DNA from: Dermatemys mawii
Lineage: Eukaryota > Chordata > Testudines > Dermatemydidae
Length of the DNA stretch: 64,000 nt
NCBI GenBank assembly: GCA_007922305.1
Contig: ML677374.1
Location: forward strand, 12,643,511-12,707,510
Reading direction: 5' to 3'
Shown here piece after piece: positions 32,071 through 43,750 of this stretch. The position numbers and the translations under genes are program-made. Below the pieces are notes generated by a model. The model had not been told where the DNA came from. It worked only from the letters and a program-made list of their open reading frames with translations, and did no database searches. Position 1 is the first letter of the stretch; each line of letters starts with the position of its first letter.

Positions 32071-32599
32071 AATGGTAATCAGGACCTTATTGTATTGTAT
32101 TTAGTTGTGCATGCTCAGAAGAAAGTGAAGAGAAATAGGAAATAATTCAGGCAAGAGCAACAAAATGATTAGCCTGAGGGGACTGTTTTATGAAGAAAGG
32201 TTCTGATTGTCTTCACACACATTCTGATTTAATTCCATTGGCTTCAGTAGAGTTTCCCCTGATATGCACCAGTGCAAACCAGCAGAACGACTCTATGGAA
32301 AGGCTTCTACATCTAAATAAAATAGCTTTCCTTAAAATCTAGTCATTTGCACCTTGTCAATAGAATGCACATCAGCAGGCGTGAGAATGTTTAATTGCAC
32401 CACGTCCAGGGAGTTTACTGAAAGTAAACCCTCTACACAGACTATAAGGATCCGCAGTATTGGTTGTACATTGGAAATCAGGAATACTGTATGCACTCAT
32501 CAAGGAATATTAGGACAATCCCAAAGCTTCAAAGCCAGTTTTCAAATTTTATGGTAGCTGATATGCACCATGCTGGGTAGAGCAACAGGATGGTGATGG
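32071..32599. other. Non-coding sequence with a diverged palindromic repeat
   Basis: Positions 32215-32290 (ATTCCATTGGCTTCAGTAGAG, ATATGCACCAGTGCAAACC) resemble the 'gatcctcag' palindromes. No gene is seen. Confidence 0.4.
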
Positions 32600-32692
32600 T
32601 TTAGCCAGTGTCACTAGCAGAGTCTCAGCTAGGACCCTGCAGTCCTGACGCCTGGTTCCTTGATCTAACTACTAGACCAGACTTAATCTCAG
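32600..32692 (-). mobile_element. tRNA-SINE head, antisense
   Basis: On the minus strand: GGTCTAGTAGTTAGATCAAGG (A-box region), then ACCAGGCGTCAGGACTGCAGG and GAGACTCTGCTAGTGACAC. The order matches the tRNA head and middle of the SINE family. The 3' tail is absent. Confidence 0.6.
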
Positions 32693-34206
32693 ATCTTTTT
32701 TAACTCTGGAACATGCTTCTGGGCTACACTGAATAAAGCTTGTTACATCCAAGATGCATTCCCAAAAGATTATGGTAAACTATTATTGTGTGTTACTATC
32801 AAATTCATGGGCAACATTATCATTTTTTTTTCAGCAAAAGATATTTCCGTAAAATGTACCAGAGGCATCAAAATGTAACTAGATTTAACTTCATGCTGAA
32901 AAGTCTGTGAATATTCATTTTTAAATAGTTACCAAGAGCGTAATTTCAATTTATGCAATGTTCCTGCTAATCCCAATGCCTGCTTAAAGTAACCGTTAAA
33001 AATCCTTAAAAATATTAATAGGAATCCTAACAGAAATGCAGTCAAGTTTTATGTTTTGAATTACCATTACAGGCTTTTAGTTTTAACTCACGTTAAACAG
33101 ATTGCATTATTAACAAGAATGTGTGCGAATTAAAACAAGCCCATTAGAATCTAAAATTCCATGCTAAAAAGGTTAGGGACATTTGAGTTACTTTTACTTC
33201 TGAAGGAATAATTGTAATAAAGATAAGGATAAGGAATAAAAACCAATGCACATAAAATTGACAATGCTTACACAATGTTGAATTACTCTTGTCTAGCTAC
33301 GCCGTGTCACTGCAGCTTTCTTTATATCAGAGCTAATCTGCTTTACATGTTTCTCACCCTATAACAATCAGAAGTGTCTTTCTCTCATTGCTGCATCTGT
33401 GACTAGAGTGCAGCAATTTTTGGGGTGAAACATGACAGCATATAACAACACTAGACAATCATCTAGGGCAGGAAACCCAGAAGAGAGTCACGTCCAGATG
33501 AAAATGCAAACTTTATACATAAGCAGGATTACCAGGATTTGGGTAACAGTCATCCGTTTGATAACAAGTACCTTTGGATCTGTAATGACCCTCCAAAACA
33601 TTTAAGTGGTCTCCATGGCCACTTCACTTTCCAAATGGTTATAGAAGCCAAACAATCCATTTAAACAGAAAATACCATTACTCCAGATTCTCACTAGTAT
33701 AACCAAGAGATGAGCGCAACCAAGTTCCTTTTGAAGCGGTATAAAGTACTACATTACAGATATATACTTTCTAGTTTACTTTTCACCCATTTCTCTTTCT
33801 GTAGCATCCAAATCCCTTAGGGTGAGTTTTGCCCCTGGGATGAAGGGTGAATCAAGCACAAGGCTCGCTGCAACAACCAAGCCTCCAAGAGGGGCTATGT
33901 GGGGAAATGAGGGGATGAACAGGGGTGCTTGTACCATCCACATGTACCGTCCACATGATGCAGAGAGTGTCTCTGTGCCAGTCCCGATTAGGGAGCGTAA
34001 AACACCATAAAGAGTCTGTGAATGGCCAAAGAATCCTCATTTGCACTGATCTTATGATCCAGCACGCTGAATAATGAACATGGAATGCTCTAGTTGCATG
34101 TTGGCCAGAGGTTAGGGTGCATCTCACTTCATCAACCCCTCTGCTTTCCACTCAGAAAGAATCTGATTGCCTGGGACTAATTTGAGTGGAGCTGATTTTA
34201 ACCTTA
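32693..34206. other. Unique AT-rich sequence; conserved-element candidate 32820-33250
   Basis: No gene is seen. 32820-33250 is AT-rich and repeat-free with TAAT/ATTA words (TGCATTATTAACAAG). Conservation is untested. Confidence 0.4.
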
Positions 34207-34317
34207 GGCTGAGATCCAGCCCTGTGCAGAAAAGCCTGGTCTATGCACCAGCTAATCCCTCAGAACAGGTGCAAAGGTCTTGTCCCTGGCTCTCTGCACA
34301 GGGATGAATTTCACCCT
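34207..34317. repeat. Fold-back repeat with GAGATCCAGCCCTGTGCAG arms
   Basis: CTGAGATCCAGCCCTGTGCAGA on the left and TCTGCACAGGGATGAATTTCACCC on the right pair imperfectly around about 65 nt. Related words (GGTGAATTCCACCCTTGTGC) lie at 35231. Confidence 0.5.
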
Positions 34318-35835
34318 ATTTGCACTAACTGAACTGCGAAACTGAAGTAGGACTAGAGAGCAGTGATCTATCAGGAGCACGTAAAATATTGCATGTACTG
34401 GGTAGCTTTGCTTTGCTTTAATCTCCCTTTGGGAGACACTACTTGCTCCTGCACCAATGCACAGAGAAGTTCACCCCGTGTTAAGAGCAAGCACACAGAA
34501 CTTTTTTCGAGAGCTTAGGGGGGATGTTTGCTGGCTGTCTGCAAAGGGGCAATTTTCATCCAGAGTTAAGAATCTAAATATAACTTTACTTTTGTTGCTT
34601 TTGTAAGTCACTGCTCCCAGCTTTTATATCGAACTTTGTAGCTTTTGATGATTAATAGAATATAAACCCCTGATTCAACAAAGTTGTCAGGGAAGACTCT
34701 CCAATTCCAGTAAGTCAAATTAATATTGACATTTGTTTGGCTAAATGTACTCTGGATGCCATCATGGTTATTTTTAATGGAGATGTTCCTGTTTTACATT
34801 CCCAGTCAAACATACCTAGCTCCTTCACCTGCTGTATGTTAGGACAATAGCTAACTCTTTCTTCACCTCTAGTTAGTTAAAGTGAATTATCTGGGCTAAA
34901 ACTTTCTTCTGTCCAGCTGCCAAATCTTTTGCATTAATCCTGAGAGTTACACTTAATGAGCACTAAGAGGATCTTTCCCCCTTTGTATATGGCTCTATTC
35001 ATCTGTAACAATTCCTACTTCTCTGTCAGGATGCGGAAGCCACTTAAGGTCACGGTCCTTGACTACCAGGCAGGCCAGCCAATTTACTTAGCAGAAAGGT
35101 AGTCTGGCCTATACAAGCTCATTTATTTTCCTTTCTTTGTCTGGTTCCTTGCTGTTCATCAAGGTGATCCCTAGCAATGGGGAAAGCTCATGCTAAGTGA
35201 AAGCCAACTCCCACTTGCTCTTCAAAAAAGGTGAATTCCACCCTTGTGCAAAAGGTCTAATTACATCACTTTTAAGCCCTGTTTGGACTGACTGATTCAC
35301 TATCAGATAGGAAGGAAGCACAAGAAAATTCTCACTGACGTCCCTTAGGTTTTCACATGGCCATTTGTGAGCATTGCAAAGTACAGATATGCTACCATTG
35401 CTTCCTGAAAATTCTGCCTCAACTGATGGTTCTAAATAGCATTAGATTTATTTTTTCCTGCATGACCATCAGTAAAGCTGGAGGCTGTATCCTCATACCA
35501 AACCAATCAGTCTTTGGTTTGAAATAAGTGGAATGATGGAGTCGGGATGGGGCTGGACAAAGCCTTGGCAAAGTCCGTGGGATTCTGCTACTGGGAGAAG
35601 AGAAATATTTGTTTCTGGAACATATCTGCTCCTGTTCTGAAGCATACTGAAGCCAGCATGAGGGCATGTTTAAATCCCCAAATTTCTTTTTTAAGTGCCC
35701 AAGCCTGGCTGAGTGCTTAGAAACAGGAGGAGATTTTGCTCCCAGTGTTGGCTTTCCCTGGTTCCTGCAGCTTTGCTCAGAATGCTATTTAAATATAAAT
35801 TATTGTAATTCTCTGCAGAAATATTATAGGCATTT

Positions 35836-35869
<34 letters not shown>

Positions 35870-38629
35870 TAATATATATATAAACAGCCAAAGGGAGACA
35901 TTTCCAGCACCTATCAGACCTCTTATTTTAATCCACGTTAAAATCTCTTTCCAGTAGCACTGGGCAATGGAGCATAATTTATCATTTTATTTTAAAGATC
36001 TGCTGTGGCAGGCTTGCTGCCTCATGCCAAGCCAACCTGCTTACATTAACCTTTGGCTGCAGTGGTGTTGGTTGGAGAGCAGTGGGTCTCAATGCAGACA
36101 GCTCAGTAATCGGGAGTTAGGTGGTCAGGAAGAAAGAATGGCACTGTACATAATTTCCCTGCAAATAAAGAAATGAATCCCCTTCTGTTGTTTGCTATTC
36201 TCTCTTCTTGAAACCTTGCAAAGATACCAAAAGGTACAGGAATCGCTGAATTTTGTAGTTATCTTGTTTTTGTAATGTGCCAGCCAGGAGACACTTTACT
36301 GCAGCTGGCATGGGAAACTCTCCAATCTAAACCGGTTCTTACAGCACCTCCTGCTGGTGCTCGCCTTTCCTGCAGCACATGGAGCCACCCTCACTTTCTC
36401 CCTGTCTTCAGCAGGAAGAGGAGAGAATTCAGCACCTTGACCAAATGGAGCCCAACATCTGGACAACAAACAGCCTTTAAGAGAGTGATTATCTCTCCCG
36501 CTGCCTAGTCTCATCATAGTACATTATGAAAGTGGTCAGAAGGTGTCATTTTTATTTCCTTTAAGTGTTGCCATCAAATTATGGCAACTGCTATGAATGT
36601 CCTGGCATGAACATCAAACCTGTGGTGGGGAGATCAAAGAAGTAGTTGTGTTATTAAAGGCCTGCTCTCTGAAGAATGGGAAATGTTTGACAGGCAAGGT
36701 CTGTCTGGTCACACAAAGAAACAGAGGTTTAAGGCTCAATCATTAGCCCAGGTTATATTGTGCTGCTGAAGCACAGCAGGACTTCTACTGAGGCAGCTAC
36801 ACATTCTGTGTTGTTCCTGTACTGTGGGACAAAGTGCTTCTGTTTCACAAGTTCGTTATTTTTATCTGAACTTTACATATCACATCTATGAGGCTGCAGC
36901 CTGACCCACTCTGTTCTGCCCCTTAGTCTCGATGGTCACACCCCATAGTCCTACAAAGCAACAGTAGCAGCCGCTCCCCAAAGACTCCTCTGAACAGAGG
37001 GGAAGCTTCAGGTAGCTCAGTGTTGCCCCACTCCCATCCTCTGCTTTCCTCAGCTGCAGCAAGTGTAAATTCAGCAGCACAGCTGAGGATTGGGCAAAGC
37101 TGAGGATTGGGCCCTCAGACTCTTTTGGGGATGTAGGAGTGTTTAATATACTCTTAGCTTTTAAAAATACTATCATCAGCTGCAGGGAAAGAAGAAAGCC
37201 AGCACTATGGGACCAGCCAGTAAATTCCAGACCACACAAAGACATTTATAGATTACTGTTAGTCTATAGCCCAAAGTTTGGCAACTGCTGGAACTGGGGG
37301 GCTTAGAACTGGTTAAAATGTTTGAAAATTTCAAAAATTTGACAACCTTTTGAAATTTTGAAAAAAAAGAGAGTGTAGCTGTGTATGCCCACATGCAAAT
37401 TTCCACCATTTTTTGAAGAGCCATTTTAATTGCGACAACTGCGGATTCCTGAGCTGCTATGGATATGTTGAGATAATTAGAGGGCTTTGAAATTCCCCAG
37501 GTGAAAGGAGCCTTTAGAATGTAACATTATGCTAATAGGTAACTATTTTGTGTTGCTGGAACTTTACTGATTCAGTGGCACACAGTTTGACAAGGTTACT
37601 CATCTCCTATCTGAATTGCAATTATGTGTTTCAAATGACATTTATTTTCTCCCTTAAAACAATGTTGATTGTGAACCCTGGCCATGAAAGCATTGCAGAC
37701 ATTTGGTCCCTTTTCTAAATTCCAGTTGCGCTGTGTTGTAATCATTATTATATTTCACCCATGAGATAAAAATGAATCAAACATGTTTGAGTCTAGCGGA
37801 AGAGCCCACAGCAACTCTGGCATTTTGAGGAGAGTTCAAGATGATTTTACGGAAGTGTACCTTAGGGAAATTGAAGTGTCAACCATGCTTCGGCACGTGA
37901 AATGTGAAGGGGCTTTTCATTTGTTTTAATCTGCATCTCCTCCTTCTCTGCACTGTACATCTTCAACCTCCCACTCTTCCCTCAGCCTTCATTAAGCAAT
38001 GACAAAACCCGCTGGTCTTGAGAAATCTCTAAAGATAAGTAAGTATTTGGCATTAGCCTTATCAACGCGAGTCAGCTTGACATTTTTCAGTACCTCCCAC
38101 CATTCTTTGTCAAGCCAAGGTAACTAGTCCAAAACAAGTGTTCCCTCTGTAAAGTATGTACTTGATCTTTCATAGAAGAATCTATCTGATTAATGCTTAG
38201 TTGTCCTATTCTTATTAGATAGATGTCGATTTGCAAAATTAGGGTTCAAATCCAGGTTTGGATCTCAGACACCTGTTGTCTGTGGGTGTTGAGATCTGGC
38301 AGAGAGGTTGGCTCAAGTCCCTGTCTAATGTTTATTAGATTTTTCCACGGATAGTCTCAGTGGTGTGCTCAGTGTATTAGAATGTGCAACAGAACACGAG
38401 CTCAGAAAGAGGAGGGATAAAAGACTAGGCGGTCTATGCATTTTCCCTCCCCTTGAATCAGATGCTTTTTCGTAACCATAAGAAGGAAGGTGATCACAAT
38501 ACTAGGCAAACAGCTGTACATTAAGTGCATTTCCTGGAAATATTTATGCATTCCTGAAAAATAAATGGCTAATTTAGTACATTTGAGCTGGGATGGAGCG
38601 AAGATGACTAGAGCTAACTGGAAGTTTTC
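34318..38629. other. Long unique non-coding stretch
   Basis: No gene is recognised over 4.3 kb. A microsatellite lies at 35836-35884 (separate entry). An AT-rich repeat fragment (TTTGAAAATTTCAAAAATTTG) is at 37320-37375. 37480-37800 is repeat-free and a weak conserved-element candidate. Frames of up to 119 codons (36886-37245 antisense) lack motifs. Confidence 0.5.
35836..35884. repeat. (GT)n microsatellite flanked by (AT)n
   Basis: About eleven GT units (35851-35870) sit between TATATATATATA on the left and AATATATATATA on the right. The two AT blocks are mutually complementary and could fold. Likely length-polymorphic. Confidence 0.9.
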
Positions 38630-39005
38630 TGACACTGTTTCTGTGGGAAAATGCAAAAAGTTTCAAGAACTATGTTCATTTTGATGAAGTTCATTTAGAA
38701 ATAAAAAATTTAAAACAATGTTTCAATAAGATCAAAACGTTTTGACCTTTTTGTAATAGAAGCTTTTGATTTGGTTTCAAAATGCCTTTTTGTTTCATTT
38801 TTATATTATATAATATACACGTAATGTCGAATGAAAAATGAAACATTTTACTTTTATTGAAACAAAGCATTTATTTTCATTCACCCTGAAATTATTTTTT
38901 CTGAATTTTGTTTTTGTGGGAAGTTTCAAAATTTGAGAGTTTTTGGAAAGGAAAGACGTTTCAAAAGAATGGGATTTCCTGAAAAATGAAAAAAGCTGAT
39001 TCCCA
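38630..39005. repeat. AT-rich interspersed repeat, 'GAAACATTTT' type
   Basis: AAGTTTCAAGAACTATG, CAAAACGTTTTGACC, AAATGAAACATTTTAC and GTTTCAAAATTTGAGAG carry the same words as the 30.7, 49.8 and 61.4 kb segments. Includes the inverted TATTATATAATATA. Non-coding. Confidence 0.5.
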
Positions 39006-39100
39006 CACAGCTCTAAAGATGACCTTTGAGGGGGCCATGGCCATATTTAGAAAGTGCATGATATTTGGAGTTGTCTGGCTCACACCAAAGATGATTTGGG

Positions 39101-39170
39101 ACAAAGTCCTGGCTCTGTTGATGTCAGCGCCAAAACTCCCATTGATTTCAATAGAGCCAGGATTTCATCC
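39101..39170. repeat. Palindromic 'TCCTGGCTCT..AGAGCCAGGAT' repeat
   Basis: AAAGTCCTGGCTCTGTTGATG and CAATAGAGCCAGGATTTCATCC are arms around AACTCCCATTGA. The same family was the target of the insertion at 50312. Frames of 86 and 92 codons that run through it are not genes. Confidence 0.6.
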
Positions 39171-39714
39171 TTGCTCTTCAGAATTATTTTTAAGAGCCCA
39201 AGGGGAAATGCGGGGAGATTTTGTGTCACATCTAGAAGAGGGGTGAGCTCTCTCCAAGGCAACAGAATCATCCAAATCTTCCTTTTAATTCATTATAAGA
39301 ATTTTAATAAGGGTCTCGTAGGAGCACCCTGAAACTCCCCTCTAGCCCATCACTGATAGAGAAAGAGTATTTAACAATGGGAAGTTCTATCACATTACCT
39401 GTGCACTGTGTGTGGCACTAGCCATGCCAGTAGGTTCTTTCAGGGCTGCCCTGGTTGCATGGGCTTTGGAAAAGGGTTGACATTGAAGACTAATGCAGGT
39501 CTGTGAACATGGATGGGGTTTGAACCTATACCTATTTATTTTTCTGTTGTTACTTTATGCTAGCCATGTCACGCAAATTAATGCACAGAAACTGAACCTA
39601 AGGCACCTCAGTCCTCCCTTGGCAAGGGAAGATGGCTGGAGATCTCTCTGTCTCCACTTATGGGCGTCCTAACATCAGAAATGTTCTCTTTCCTCAGCAT
39701 GAAAAAAAATCCAT
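39171..39714. other. Unique non-coding sequence
   Basis: No gene or clear repeat is recognised. Confidence 0.5.
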
Positions 39715-39965
39715 CATCATCAAGAAAGGGTGGTCTCATGGTTAAAGTACTAGACTAGCACACTGAAGCTAGGGTCCCCAATACCTACCTCTGCCATTGA
39801 CTTCCTATGTGACCTTGGGCAAGTCACTTAGGTACCAGTTCAAGAAAGCACTTAAATGGGACCTAAACACATACTTAAGTGTTTGCCTAAATGTGTGTCT
39901 CATTTCCCCATCTGTAAAATGGGGATAATAATCCTTCCTCTGTTTGTCTTGTCTCTTTAGACCAT
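39715..39965 (+). mobile_element. tRNA-SINE, split by a small palindromic insertion
   Basis: GTGGTCTCATGGTTAAAGTAC (A-box region) and CTAGGGTCCCCAATACC (B-box region) are followed by TATGTGACCTTGGGCAAGTCACTTA. The body then breaks at about 39832 and resumes at 39897 with CTCATTTCCCCATCTGTAAAATGGGGATAATAATCC. The inserted 39833-39895 (AAGAAAGCACTTAAATG, ATACTTAAGTGTTTGCC) belongs to the 'AAGCACTTAAG' palindrome family, so that repeat is younger than the SINE. Confidence 0.75.
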
Positions 39966-42900
39966 AAGCTCTCCAGTGAGGGGACTCTTACTCTGTACTT
40001 GTACGATGCCTTTATCCACAGTGGAGCCCTTATCTCAGTGAAGCCTCTAGCTGCTACTGTCAAACTCGCCACAAAGTTTTCAATAGGACACCCTCTACAC
40101 AAAGGTTTCCTTGCAAGAGTCCCTTTGTGGGACAGGGGCCTTAATATAACTTTCACCACCTTGTAATATTTCCATGTCGCTATAGAGAAGTATCTCACTG
40201 AGGGCAGCAGGTTATTTTTTTGTGAATAAAAAGTCTCCTGGGGTCTGTTGGCTGGAATGACATAGCAGGCAATATTCCTGGGCTATCTTGTGACAGAAAA
40301 GAAAATATAACCCACTTCCCTGGTTAAGGAATCTCTCTTTTCTCACTAGTGGGATGAAATATCTCAGGTGAATTACTTTTGTGTTTATTATGGCAGATTG
40401 CACACTTGAGTTACTAGTTCCGATTCTAAGACATCTAGAAAAACCACCACTTATAAAATATTAATTTTCTCGTATGGATTCTCTCTAAAAAGTGATCCAG
40501 GACCCTATCTATACTACAGGCTTTAGAATAGCTCCATCTAAATGCAAATGTGGACCTTCTGCCTAACAGAGAGCTGAAAGCTTTCCCATTAAAATGGCAA
40601 GAGATAGGGGAATTAATGTAATACTAAAATATTCCCATAGATAAGTGGAATTTCCACTGTTCATGTCTGGCATCATTTTCTCTTCATGGCCACAGTGCCC
40701 ATAATATGATAATTTTTGCCTTCTTCAACTTTATTGGATGGAAAGGCAGAATAATCTACCTCTGGAAATGACTACATTTTATTGACTAAAATGAAGATAT
40801 TTGTATATTAGGTGAAAGAATGCCTGGAGAAATTTCACAGATGAAGATGGCTACAGTACACAGCCATGTGTTAGGATTCATTTATTTGACTTTGCAAAGC
40901 ATTAAAAGCAGGGTGAGTGGTTAATAGTGTTAATCCCTTACTAGGATCCCCTTTCCTCTCTGCTGCGAATCAGAAAAGTAGCTACCCTATACATCCTCCC
41001 CCACCCGCCCCCGCAAAAAAAAATCTTGATCTCATTTATTCTGTAGAAGAGGCTGTATTCTGGCCTCTGATGTGGCTAATGTATGCTGAATCTGCAGGAA
41101 TGGCTGGGCTGCAAAGCAAACATCTTCTTCCTCCTAGCTTAAGCAAGATTGCCTTGGGGGTCACAGAACCATTCTGCCAGCCCAGGGCCACCTTCCCTCA
41201 TATATCCCAGCTTAATGGGAAAGGAGTTATCTGGCTATTCTCTGCAACTGAAAGGCTCCAAAGGAAGTGTCAGAGTTCCAGACAACTGCACCTGTATTTT
41301 CCACTCTTACATTTCCAGCCTCTTGAGCTGTTGCCTTTCTTGGGTGGAGACACAAGTCCCTCTTCCTTCTGACCAGGGCATTTCCAGGTTTCCAAGTTCC
41401 CTGCCTGTACCATGATTTTCCCAGCAAAAAGACAACCTGACTGAACAGGCTGATGTTGCTTCTCTCCTCGTAGATGGCACACAATGTGATTGTCACACTT
41501 TTAATTTACCACACAGCTGTTTCTAAGCAAGTGGAGGTATTCTTAGGGTAGAAGGCACTCTAGAGAAAAACACTAAAAATAATAAGAGAACCTGCCTGCA
41601 TGCTAATAAGCATACCACAGATCACACCCTCCCTACAGCAAGGACTCGGGTTGGGGATTAGTCCTCCCAGCCTCACACAGGGGTGGCTTCTTGTGGTCAT
41701 AATTTCATCAGAGCATCAGCTCAGAACAAGCACTCTGGCATATGGGGCCTCACTAGGCCAAAGTCCTTCCCACAGGATTGGAGCCTTCCTTGGACCAGAA
41801 GTCTTTTCCCTTTGCTGAATCAGAAACAAGGCCCTGAGCCAGTTTAAAACTAGCCTCTTGATCCAAACACCTTTTCTATGTCTGGTGGTCCCTAGAGAAT
41901 CCACTCTGAGCTGGAATATGGGGATACCTCGGGGAGGTGGTGTTTCTCTGGAGATGTTATAGCTTAAGTGAATTTACCCAATAATGTCTGCTATTCTCCC
42001 TTGAAAACACATTCAATCCCCCAATAAACACACAGTCAATATCATTTTAGCACAATGCAGTAGAAATACATTAAAACTCAGTTCAATAAGGATTGTCCAG
42101 TATATTACAGGATACTGTCAGAGAGCCATTACAAGTTAATGCATTCCCTCTCCAATTCCTCGCTTCCAGAATTTTGCAAACGAAAGAGCTGTATACTAAC
42201 AATACTGCTCCCTTCCTGGGTTGCACAGAGCTAAGCTCAGTTGCAGTCCAAAATCAGAAGTAACTACATCTGAGAGTTACGCTACTGAGTTCAGAGGAGA
42301 TGGTCTCGATTCACTCTAATGTACAGGGGAAAGGATCTCTCCCTGTGAGTGTGCATTGATGTACATATACACTCAAAGTGCACGAATAGTGAAGAGAATT
42401 TAGGGGTATTTTTTTTACATACTACTTTGCAGTGTTTGTGACCTTTTGCCTTTTCCCCAGAATTCATATGAACAAAATTTTATTTGAAAAAAAACAAACA
42501 AACCTGTTCACACAAAACGGAAGGGCAAGTGTCCTGAATGCCCACAAAAGTGTTGATTTGCACATGGATATACATATGAATAGCTTTTGACATGAGTATA
42601 TGAGCTAGAAGTGTCTACACAGACCTCCTGGTAGGTTTGGAAGCCACCTAATCAGAGAGCAGAAACCCAGTCGTGATACTTGGGCTTTAGTATGAATAGG
42701 AAAGACTTGAAACAATATTCAGAGTGAATAGTTTGAGACACACACGTGCTGGAATATGTCCCTGTAAATCATTCTTGGAATAATTTCAATCAACATTAAT
42801 AAAAAAATCAAAGTTGACTGGTACATATTGGAAACTGTTTTCCAATATCATTCATTGACTGGAAAAAGTTAAAAAAACAAACAATTGTTCACTATAAATA

Positions 42901-43031
42901 GTGTGCCAACCTCTGCTTGGTGTGTGTGTGCGTGAGTGTGTGAGAGAGAAAAGTGTGTATACACAGGAATACACACACACACGGTGTGAGAATGGGCATG
43001 TATTTTTCATTTTATAAGTAAGGCTAAGAAG
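39966..43031. other. Long unique stretch with a short GT/CA-rich tract
   Basis: No gene is recognised. 40501-40545 has a MITE-like start (GGACCCTATCTATACTACAGG). 42917-42982 is a degenerate GT then AC tract (TGTGTGTGTGCGTG ... ACACACACACAC) with mutually complementary ends. The 151-codon frame at 40917-41372 is proline-rich at its start only because of a CCCCCACCCGCCCCC run. Confidence 0.5.
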
Positions 43032-43140
43032 GTATCACGAATATTTTTAGGAAAAGTCAGAGACAGGTCACAGAGAATAAAGGAAAATTCACAGAAGCTC
43101 ATGACCTGTCCCTGACTTTTCCTAAAAATCTCCATGACAA
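43032..43140. repeat. 109 bp fold-back MITE
   Basis: ATTTTTAGGAAAAGTCAGAGACAGGTCA and its near-perfect complement (TGACCTGTCCCTGACTTTTCC, then TAAAAAT) flank a short centre with AATAAAGGAAAATTCAC. Outer ends are weaker (TATCACGA / TCCATGACA). It is a known type of sauropsid hairpin repeat. Non-coding. Confidence 0.75.
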
Positions 43141-43680
43141 AATGAAGAGTTCAGGTACAGGGTACCCACACCTCCCCCTGTGAACCTCTGACACAATTAT
43201 GATTTAAAGAGACTTGTGAAATTTGGTAAATGAAAGACCCACAGCAGCCATAAACTGAGGAGGAAAATTTTACTCTAGAAAGAGGACTTAAAATCCTGAA
43301 CCATTTCTGTATCATTTTCCATAACAATATTTGCTAGTTTATGAAACTCGACTCTTTACAATGCATTTCTGTAACCTATAAAAGTTAAGGAACATTGACA
43401 TGACCCAAGTTATTGATGTTCCCCCAACAGCAACCATCTTTCATTATAATTAAAATGGCACAAATCTGGTGGGGTTTGCTTACAATAACTGACCTTTTAG
43501 ACTTAATGATACACCATTCTAATGGAAACAAAGTCCTCATTTATTATGCTCTAAGAATGGTTGCTCATCAAAATGTTCAGGACATTTTTTATCTATGACA
43601 TTAAATGAAAATCATCATCATTTCCTAGGAGCAGTGTATAATTTTACTATTCAGTCTTCTAATGAAGCCATAATATAATG

Positions 43681-43750
43681 GCCAAATCCTGTCAGTCAGG
43701 TTATTGACTGAAGTCAAGAGAGTTACGTTGATTTACACCAGTTGAAGCTT
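43681..43750. repeat. 'gatcctcag' palindromic repeat, diverged
   Basis: GCCAAATCCTGTCAGTCAGG and ACGTTGATTTACACCAGTTGAAGC match the family seen at 16897 and 58059. Confidence 0.45.

Noticed and set aside
40917..41372. 151-codon frame with a proline-rich start
   Set aside because: The prolines come from a CCCCCACCCGCCCCC run; the rest has no motif.
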